Positions 1-5,058 of a stretch of DNA of 9,761 nt are shown here, one piece after another. The notes under the pieces were generated by a model, which saw only the letters and a list, made by a program, of their open reading frames with translations, was not told the origin of the DNA and made no database searches. The stretch lies in the NCBI GenBank assembly GCA_031554725.1, contig JAVBUZ010000148.1, positions 1-9,761 of the forward strand, in the 5' to 3' direction. This DNA is from JAVBUZ01 sp031554725 (lineage in GTDB: Bacteria > Bacillota > Clostridia > Lachnospirales > Lachnospiraceae). Numbering within the stretch: the first letter of the stretch is position 1; each line of letters opens with the position of its first letter. The position numbers and the translations under genes were made by a program.

Positions 1-1109
1 TAACCAATTTCCATAGATTGAGCTAAGTCTGTCCATAGCTGCATGTTCCTAAAGGTAATATTGTTTGAATTTCCAGAATAATTCTTTACAACCAAAGAGT
101 CATCCCAGCTTCTAACAAAGCAGTTTTGCACCAAAAAGTCCTTACAAGATTGCAATGTGATACCATCTCCATTTGGTCTTGGGGATATAATCTTTATTCC
201 ATCAATTACTCCATTTTTACTTGCATAACCTTGGCATACCCATGCATTTGGATTTAGAACAATAATATCCTGTATGGTTACATTATCACAATAATCAAAT
301 TTTAGAGGAACAAAAGCTGCTGTACCCTTCCAGCCTGCCATCTTTGAGCCATCAATAATCCCTCTTCCCATAACCTTGACATTACTAGCCGCACTTGCAT
401 TTACAGTTCCATGAACCACTGCACCTCCAGCCAAATATAGCGTCTGGTTATTTTCTAACATAATTGTTTCAATGTCCCATTCTCCTGGTCCAATATAAAT
501 TACATTTTCATCTTCAAAATCTGGAATATCGGTTTCCAGCGCATTTGCAAAAATATGAATTGCACGCTGTGGAGAATCATTAATCATTACTGTATATGTA
601 TCTGGTTTTGAAACCATAAAAGTAATTTTACTTTCCTCTTGATTTACCTGGGCCTCAATCCCATAGCTTAGGGGACTTACCTTTACGCTCTCAATTTGCT
701 TTTCTGGAATGGTTATTTCTATAATGGCATTTCCTTCAAAGTCAAAGTATGCGACAGGTGTTCTGGCAATCGGAGGCATATAACCATCTACCCATTTTCT
801 TGTATGGTTTACATTGGTGTCATATACATAACAATCATATCCATTTACCTGAATAAGCGTATCCATACAGTGCATCAAAGTAAAATCTCGCAGTGCTTCT
901 GAGGTTGATTTTAAATCCTCCGCGGTTGCATCCTTTAAGCTCTTTGGACCTTCATACAATACCAGCTTTGAATCTTGTAAAAGGTTGTTCATCCCATCTT
1001 TTGTAAGCCTTTTTACCACAACAATACTAGTAACAGCAATTGCTATCACCAAAAGACTACCTATTACGATTTGCCCTACCCCTTGTTTCTTTTTGTTTTG
1101 CTCTCCCAT
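1..1109 (-). CDS. Membrane-anchored right-handed beta-helix glycosidase, GH28/GH49-like (partial, C-terminus missing)
   Basis: The open frame runs from ATG at 1109-1107 to the left edge with no stop: 369 residues visible, C-terminus outside. Residues 1-10 are lysine-rich and 11-33 form one hydrophobic helix followed by K/R, with no signal peptidase site, so an N-in membrane anchor with the enzyme outside the cell is likely. About 95-195 look like the beta-sandwich that precedes the helix in GH49 and many bacterial GH28-like proteins (YFDFEGNAIIEI, IHIFAN, VIYIGPGEW). From about 200 come short beta-helix coils (YLAGGAVVHGTV, VMGRGIIDGS). NGDG (D315) and SWDDS (D336, D337) match the three-aspartate pattern of these hydrolases, with the 21-residue spacing usual in polygalacturonases. 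The start is 10 nt after pgmB, and its SD (AGGGGGA, 1115-1121) overlaps the pgmB stop, so co-translation is likely. Dextranase-, isopullulanase- or galacturonase-like action are all possible. The fold is firm, the substrate unknown. Confidence 0.8.
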   Translation of the reverse strand, partial: MGEQNKKKQGVGQIVIGSLLVIAIAVTSIVVVKRLTKDGMNNLLQDSKLVLYEGPKSLKDATAEDLKSTSEALRDFTLMHCMDTLIQVNGYDCYVYDTNVNHTRKWVDGYMPPIARTPVAYFDFEGNAIIEITIPEKQIESVKVSPLSYGIEAQVNQEESKITFMVSKPDTYTVMINDSPQRAIHIFANALETDIPDFEDENVIYIGPGEWDIETIMLENNQTLYLAGGAVVHGTVNASAASNVKVMGRGIIDGSKMAGWKGTAAFVPLKFDYCDNVTIQDIIVLNPNAWVCQGYASKNGVIDGIKIISPRPNGDGITLQSCKDFLVQNCFVRSWDDSLVVKNYSGNSNNITFRNMQLWTDLAQSMEIG

Positions 1110-1119
1110 ATTAATCCCC

Positions 1120-1776
1120 CTATTTACATATCTCATTCCAGTTTAGTCCGCCGCTTAAGCTTTCAATCAACCCCTTGGCTTGATAATCTGCACCTAGGGT
1201 TTCAAAGTGCGGGCCAACTCCAACCGCTACCATGCCCGCCGCCTTTGCTGCTACAATGCCAGCTGCGGAATCCTCAACAACCACGCAATTTTCTGGTTCT
1301 TCTCCAAGCTTCTTTGCCGCAATTAAAAATACCTCTGGATCTGGCTTTGATTTTGCAGTATCTAAGCCACAGCTTACCTCATCGATATAAGTGCTAAGAC
1401 CTGTCTTTTTCAATATGTCTGGTGTATTTTTGCTGGCCGAACCGATTGCAAGCTTTATACCCATTTCTTTAAGCATTTTCAATGTTTCAAAAACACCCGC
1501 CAATACAGCCTTTTCATCTAACTCTTCAAGCATTTCCTTATAATAATTGTTTTTTCTATCTGCAAAATCTATTTTTTCTTCTTCACTATAGCCTTTGGTT
1601 CCTTTCGCAAGAACAACCTCTAGAGATTCCATGCGACTAACCCCTCTTTGTTTTTCGTTATCCTTCTTGCTAAATCCAACAATCCCTAAGTCCTTTGCTA
1701 ATTTTTCCCATGCCATAAAGTGCATTTCATCGGTAGAAACCAAAACCCCATCTAAGTCAAAAATTACGCTTTTCAT
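1120..1776 (-). CDS. pgmB: beta-Phosphoglucomutase (HAD superfamily)
   Basis: This cytoplasmic enzyme interconverts beta-D-glucose 1-phosphate and glucose 6-phosphate through beta-glucose 1,6-bisphosphate, feeding the product of inverting GH65 phosphorylases into glycolysis. It has 218 residues, close to the 221 of the Lactococcus lactis enzyme, and the known functional residues line up shifted by one. D7 (nucleophile) and D9 (acid/base) lie in DLDGVL. T15, H19 and W23 are in the cap hinge, and R48 is in QRGVSRMESL. S113, S115, K116 and N117 form GSASKN, K144 lies in KSKPDP, and E168 and D169 (Mg ligands) lie in VVEDSAAG. This specific match separates it from general HAD phosphatases. The ATG at 1776 has a strong SD (AAGGAGGAG, 1785-1793) 8 nt upstream. 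It is first gene of a pair with the beta-helix glycosidase and is divergent from the LacI gene. Confidence 0.95.
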   Translation of the reverse strand: MKSVIFDLDGVLVSTDEMHFMAWEKLAKDLGIVGFSKKDNEKQRGVSRMESLEVVLAKGTKGYSEEEKIDFADRKNNYYKEMLEELDEKAVLAGVFETLKMLKEMGIKLAIGSASKNTPDILKKTGLSTYIDEVSCGLDTAKSKPDPEVFLIAAKKLGEEPENCVVVEDSAAGIVAAKAAGMVAVGVGPHFETLGADYQAKGLIESLSGGLNWNEICK

Positions 1777-1784
1777 CTCTTATT

Positions 1785-1793
1785 CTCCTCCTT
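1785..1793 (-). promoter_or_regulatory. Ribosome binding site of pgmB
   Basis: On the minus strand this reads AAGGAGGAG, 8 nt before the pgmB ATG. If the minus-strand promoter at 1801-1829 is used, transcription would begin near 1794, so the SD would lie at the very 5' end of the mRNA and the leader would be only about 18 nt. Confidence 0.8.
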
Positions 1794-1800
1794 ATGTCTA

Positions 1801-1829
1801 GTTGTATTTTTTTAAGTTTCATGCTACAA
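1801..1829 (-). promoter_or_regulatory. Candidate sigma-A promoter of pgmB and beta-helix gene
   Basis: Minus-strand -35 TTGTAG (1829-1824) and -10 TACAAC (1806-1801) are separated by exactly 17 bp. The match is moderate: three of six bases at -35 and four of six at -10. The predicted start near 1794 gives a very short leader. It occupies the same DNA as the lacI promoter, in the opposite direction. The operator at 1839-1852 would lie at about -45 to -58 from this start, upstream of the -35 rather than in the usual blocking position. Confidence 0.45.
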
Positions 1830-1830
1830 T
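1802..1830 (+). promoter_or_regulatory. Candidate sigma-A promoter of the lacI-family gene (extended -10)
   Basis: The -35 is TTGTAT (1802-1807), the spacer 17 bp, and the -10 TACAAT (1825-1830). A TG at 1822-1823 gives an extended -10 (TGcTACAAT), which compensates for the weak -35. The predicted start is near 1837. The palindromic operator then covers about +3 to +16, a classic position for repression of its own gene. The distance from the predicted start to the chosen ATG at 1883 is about 46 nt, enough for the SD at 1869-1874. Confidence 0.6.
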
Positions 1831-1838
1831 CTTACTGT

Positions 1839-1852
1839 GTTTAACGTTAAAC
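1839..1852. promoter_or_regulatory. Palindromic LacI-family operator
   Basis: GTTTAACGTTAAAC is a perfect 14-bp palindrome with a central CG. This is the architecture of operators for LacI/GalR regulators, whose hinge-helix leucine inserts at the central CpG. It lies in the divergent intergenic region between pgmB and the LacI gene, just after the predicted lacI start. It does not fit the CcpA cre consensus, because the TG and CA that should flank the core are absent. Autoregulation plus control of pgmB is the likely role. Further copies would be expected upstream of the ABC binding-protein gene, outside this window. Confidence 0.7.
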
Positions 1853-1868
1853 TTACTTCATTTACCCG

Positions 1869-1874
1869 AAAGGA
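1869..1874 (+). promoter_or_regulatory. Ribosome binding site that fixes the LacI start
   Basis: AAAGGA lies 8 nt before the ATG at 1883. The protein starting there begins MVTIKDIAQ, the standard N-terminus of LacI-family regulators. An upstream in-frame TTG at 1802 coincides with the -35 element and would lie before the predicted transcription start, so it is not used. Confidence 0.75.
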
Positions 1875-1882
1875 TAAACCAT

Positions 1883-2893
1883 ATGGTAACCATTAAAGAT
1901 ATTGCACAAATAACAGGTGTAAGCTGCACTACCGTATCCAATGTCATCAACGGAAAGGATAAACGAGTATCCGCCGAAACAATAGAGCGTATCAATGATG
2001 CAATTAAGCAATTAGGCTATGTACCTAATATGTCTGCCCGCTCCTTAGTTTCCAGTTCATCAAAGGTAATCGGCTTCATTAACCACGTAGTAACTAGCCG
2101 TGATGCCAATTTCATGGAAGATCCTTTTCACTCCGTTTTTATTGGTGTCTTGGAACGTATTCTTCGCGAAAATGGCTATTATCTTATGCTAAGAACGGTT
2201 GCGACCTCAGATGAGCTATTGGCCTTTTTACAAAACTGGAATGTTGATGGTTTGTTCTTTACTGGTATTTTTGAAGATGATTTCTTTAAAGCCCTATCTT
2301 CTCTTACCATTCCTGTTATTTTAGTAGATAGCTATGTTTCTCACCCTCATATATGTAACATTGGTTTAGAGGATTTTAAAGGTAGTCATATGGCAACCTC
2401 ATATCTTCTCGAACATGGTCACAAAAATATTGCTTTTCTTTCTCCACGTATTAATGGTGAGGGTGTTCTTCATCAGCGCTACGAAGGTTACCGCAAGGCC
2501 CTTTTAGACTATAATCTATCGGTAAACCCTAATTATGTATTTGAATCAGAAATGGATTTTGCTTCCTGTAATAAGCTCTGTGATGAGCTTATAAAGGTAA
2601 AGGGCATTACCGCAATTGTTGCTTCTGCAGATATTATGGCTGCTAACATTATGACCTGCCTACGTGAGCGAGGTGTTTCCATTCCTGAAGATATCTCGGT
2701 TGTTGGTTTCGATGATATTACACTAAGTCGTGTTGTGTATCCTCCTCTTACCACCATCCACCAGAATATGGATTTAAAAGGTTCCTTAGCAGTAGAAATG
2801 ATGTTAGAAACATTGGAAAACAAAATCCCCAAGAAATCCAACATCATTCTACCAGTTAGTCTTATCGAGCGAGAGAGTGTTCGCACTCTGTAA
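1883..2893 (+). CDS. LacI/GalR-family transcriptional regulator
   Basis: A 336-residue protein of usual family length. Residues 4-24 form the helix-turn-helix (IKDIAQITGVSCTTVSNVING). PNMSARSL at 48-55 is the hinge helix, with L55 as the expected minor-groove leucine. From about 61 to 332 it is a periplasmic-binding-protein-like sensor domain: VIGFINHV, NVDGLFFTG, PVILVDSYV, the segment at 164-187 (DFKGSHMATSYLLEHGHKNI), QRYEGYRKAL, ISVVGFDDI and PPLTTIHQ are all standard landmarks. Recognition-helix residues are C15-T16 and N20, where Y-Q and R occur in E. coli LacI, so the operator should differ from lac-type sites. It probably binds the palindrome at 1839-1852. The ligand is unknown, presumably a sugar or sugar phosphate of the pathway. 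It is transcribed opposite to all other genes here, divergent from pgmB and convergent with the second GH65 gene, whose end it overlaps by 32 bp. Repressor is likelier than activator. Confidence 0.93.
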   Translation: MVTIKDIAQITGVSCTTVSNVINGKDKRVSAETIERINDAIKQLGYVPNMSARSLVSSSSKVIGFINHVVTSRDANFMEDPFHSVFIGVLERILRENGYYLMLRTVATSDELLAFLQNWNVDGLFFTGIFEDDFFKALSSLTIPVILVDSYVSHPHICNIGLEDFKGSHMATSYLLEHGHKNIAFLSPRINGEGVLHQRYEGYRKALLDYNLSVNPNYVFESEMDFASCNKLCDELIKVKGITAIVASADIMAANIMTCLRERGVSIPEDISVVGFDDITLSRVVYPPLTTIHQNMDLKGSLAVEMMLETLENKIPKKSNIILPVSLIERESVRTL

Positions 2894-5057
2894 TCGAGTA
2901 TTCATATTCTCCGTTTTCTATTTTTTGAATCTGTATGGCGTATAGAGCTTCTCTATACGCTATTTTAAATTCCATTCTTGTAAAGCTCTTTGGAAATTTA
3001 GGATTAAGCCTAATTTGCCCATCCTCAAAGGTTAGCCCTGCAAATCCGTGAATAGCTGTCATATAGGCACCACCTGCGGCAGCAGGGTGAGTTCCTCCAA
3101 TATATACTAGTCCAGCCCACTGCTTCCCACCACCCTTTAAGTCGGCCATGGCCGACTTAATAAAAAATGGATAGGCCTTTTCTTGCATATCACATAAACA
3201 GGCGAGCCATGCATACATGCAAGCACTTAGGGAGGAGCCATGCTCTGTTCTTGGCTCATAGTACTGCCAGTTAGCCTTCATGATTTTTCTTGAAAAATCG
3301 TTTGAAAACAAGGTCAACCAGGTTACTACATCCGCCTGCTTAATGATCTGTGTGTGTGAGGCTACACCATAGGCACCGCCCCAGTATTCCTTTTCATGAA
3401 GAAGTCTCTTCTTCACATCCTCTACGGACACGTCTTCCAGTGTCTTATATCCGTCAAACTGTTCGATAATACCTACTTCGTCAGGTTCTGGCAGATATAG
3501 ATGTTTCGCTGCATCTAAAAAATTTTCCTTTAAACAATCCACATCATAGCTTCCCTTTATTTGATTCACTACCTCCTGACCTAATTCTTGAAGGTCAGCT
3601 AATAGCTTATAGGCTGTTTCAAAAGTGAATTTAGCTATGCGATTGGTATAACCATTATTGTTTACTCTTTCATGGTATTCGTCTGGGCCAATTACATCAT
3701 GAAGTTCATAAGTCTCGCTAGAAACCTTTTTGATTAAAAGTCCATAGTAAAACTTGGCACACTCTATAATTGTTTTCAAACCACCATCTACTAGTAAAGT
3801 TTTATCTCCACTTACATTTACATATTGCATAATTCCATAGGCAATCGCACCGGATATATGTATTTGCTTGTCTTTAAAAAAGGTTCGCATTGGTCGGCCT
3901 GTAAATACATCCGTCACATTATAGTCCGAGCAAGCATCAAAACCACCCTCTTGACTTTCCCATGCATAAAAAGCGCCATCATATCCATAGTCCTTTGCTT
4001 TCTGAATTGCTCCTTGCAAGGTATCAATACGATATTTTAGTAAGCTCTTTGCCACCTGTGGTTGAGTATACAAAAAGAAATCCAGCATAAACATTTCTGT
4101 ATCCCAAAACACCGCGCCCTTATAAGTCTGACCAGATAAGCCTCGTGCTGCAATCGATAAGCCAGAGCTATGTCTCGGTGCAATGGAGAGTAAATGATAA
4201 AGAGAATAGTTTAAAGCCTCCATTGCTACATCATCACCCTCTATTGTTACCTTAGAGGTTTCCCACAGTTTCTTCCAGTAAGCTATGTGGGTGCTTCTTT
4301 CTTCTTTATAAGAGCCACTTTCGCTTTCTATCTTTACATCCTTACTTGTATATATCTTTATCTGTCTTGTATAGGAAAATGATTTATCTGGCACTAGGTT
4401 CGCTTTTATTTTACGAAGAATTCTCATCGGCTCCGGTAATATTTTTGCAATCTGAGCTGAAGTTTCTATGATATCTTCCACCCATACTGTCTCTTTTTGA
4501 TTTTGTGTAGAAGCCTCAACTCTTACCTTATTACCTGTCTTATCCAATATAGAAAAAGCAATGTTGGTATAGTGAGGTCCATAAATGTCCCAAATATCAC
4601 CATCAATACCCGCATATACTTCTAATTGGCAGGCATAATCCGCTGTAACACTATATTTTTGATGAAGAAAATGTGGCTTTTCCATATCCACAAAGCGTTC
4701 GGTTTCTAAGCAAATTTGTCCTTTCGTTGTCTGCCAAAGCGTTCTTCTTTTTAGTATTGCTTCTTCATAGTTTAAGATTAGCTCATGCTCTATGGGATCC
4801 TTCTCCATAATATGAAAAGCCTCGCCATCGATGGAAAATGTAGCATATAAGGCGTTAGGGGCATTTAATGGTTCACGCCAGCCGTCCCCTACCTGATCAT
4901 ATATCCCGGCTAGATTTATAGCAACTAGCTGCTCCTTGGTAAACTCCTCCAAGGTGCCTCTAATTCCCATATATCCGTTTCCGATAAGAAACTTATTTCC
5001 ATTATCCTCTATTTTTTCTTTATGAAATCCTGTTTCAATAATTGTAAAGTCTAGCAT
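2862..5057 (-). CDS. GH65 alpha-glucoside phosphorylase (kojibiose/glucosyl-rhamnose phosphorylase-like)
   Basis: GH65 inverting phosphorylases cleave an alpha-glucoside with phosphate to beta-glucose 1-phosphate plus the acceptor. This 731-residue protein has the family layout: N-terminal beta-sandwich (about 1-255), linker, (alpha/alpha)6 catalytic barrel (about 275-670) and small C-terminal beta domain. Visible landmarks are FWDTE (D319, glucose site), GPDEYHE with general acid E460, KQAD (573-576) and HGSSLS (606-611), the last two lining the phosphate site. The acceptor-loop region (about 371-402: GFDACSDYN, DVFTGRPMRTFF, KQIHIS) differs from maltose phosphorylase and from the neighbouring paralogue. 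It resembles loops I associate with kojibiose or glucosyl-rhamnose phosphorylases, a weak recollection. I chose ATG at 5057 because GGAG (5065-5068) lies 7 nt upstream; an in-frame TTG at 5078 would add seven residues and precede that SD. Only 1 nt separates it from the upstream paralogue's stop. Its last 32 bp overlap the LacI gene. Confidence 0.9.
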   Translation of the reverse strand: MLDFTIIETGFHKEKIEDNGNKFLIGNGYMGIRGTLEEFTKEQLVAINLAGIYDQVGDGWREPLNAPNALYATFSIDGEAFHIMEKDPIEHELILNYEEAILKRRTLWQTTKGQICLETERFVDMEKPHFLHQKYSVTADYACQLEVYAGIDGDIWDIYGPHYTNIAFSILDKTGNKVRVEASTQNQKETVWVEDIIETSAQIAKILPEPMRILRKIKANLVPDKSFSYTRQIKIYTSKDVKIESESGSYKEERSTHIAYWKKLWETSKVTIEGDDVAMEALNYSLYHLLSIAPRHSSGLSIAARGLSGQTYKGAVFWDTEMFMLDFFLYTQPQVAKSLLKYRIDTLQGAIQKAKDYGYDGAFYAWESQEGGFDACSDYNVTDVFTGRPMRTFFKDKQIHISGAIAYGIMQYVNVSGDKTLLVDGGLKTIIECAKFYYGLLIKKVSSETYELHDVIGPDEYHERVNNNGYTNRIAKFTFETAYKLLADLQELGQEVVNQIKGSYDVDCLKENFLDAAKHLYLPEPDEVGIIEQFDGYKTLEDVSVEDVKKRLLHEKEYWGGAYGVASHTQIIKQADVVTWLTLFSNDFSRKIMKANWQYYEPRTEHGSSLSACMYAWLACLCDMQEKAYPFFIKSAMADLKGGGKQWAGLVYIGGTHPAAAGGAYMTAIHGFAGLTFEDGQIRLNPKFPKSFTRMEFKIAYREALYAIQIQKIENGEYEYSITECEHSLAR
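2874..2889. other. Stem-loop with TTCG loop at the convergent gene junction
   Basis: AGAGTG-TTCG-CACTCT is a perfect 6-bp stem with a four-base loop, inside the 32-bp overlap between the ends of the LacI gene and the second GH65 gene. There is no T-tract after it on either strand, so it is at best a weak terminator or 3'-end protecting structure. It also encodes the last codons of both proteins. Confidence 0.3.
3137..3160. repeat. 24-bp perfect palindrome inside the GH65 coding sequence
   Basis: The half-site TTAAGTCGGCCA is followed directly by its exact reverse complement, centred between 3148 and 3149. As RNA it can form a 10-bp stem with a CATG loop. It encodes part of the conserved barrel (KSAMADLK, about residues 634-641 of the second phosphorylase), about 275 nt before the stop. 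Neither side has a T-run that would make it an intrinsic terminator: the plus strand continues TAAAAAAT and the minus strand AGGGTGG. The symmetry is seen directly; any function is unknown. Confidence 0.85.
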
Positions 5058-5058
5058 T

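Noticed and set aside
1071..1397. Plus-strand open frame of 108 codons
   Set aside because: It lies antisense to pgmB and the beta-helix gene and has low-complexity Leu/Pro/Gln-rich content typical of a reverse-strand shadow.
1839..1852. Reading the palindrome as a CcpA cre site
   Set aside because: With the central CG aligned, the outer TG and CA of the cre consensus are missing, while the perfect symmetry fits a local LacI-family operator.
1802..1882. N-terminal extension of the LacI-family protein from a TTG at 1802
   Set aside because: It lies on the predicted -35 element, has no Shine-Dalgarno, and adds 27 residues before the standard MVTIKDIAQ start, which has its own SD.
2533..2886. 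Minus-strand open frame of 117 codons opposite the LacI gene
   Set aside because: It runs antisense to well-conserved LacI sensor-domain codons; no SD or recognisable domain supports it.
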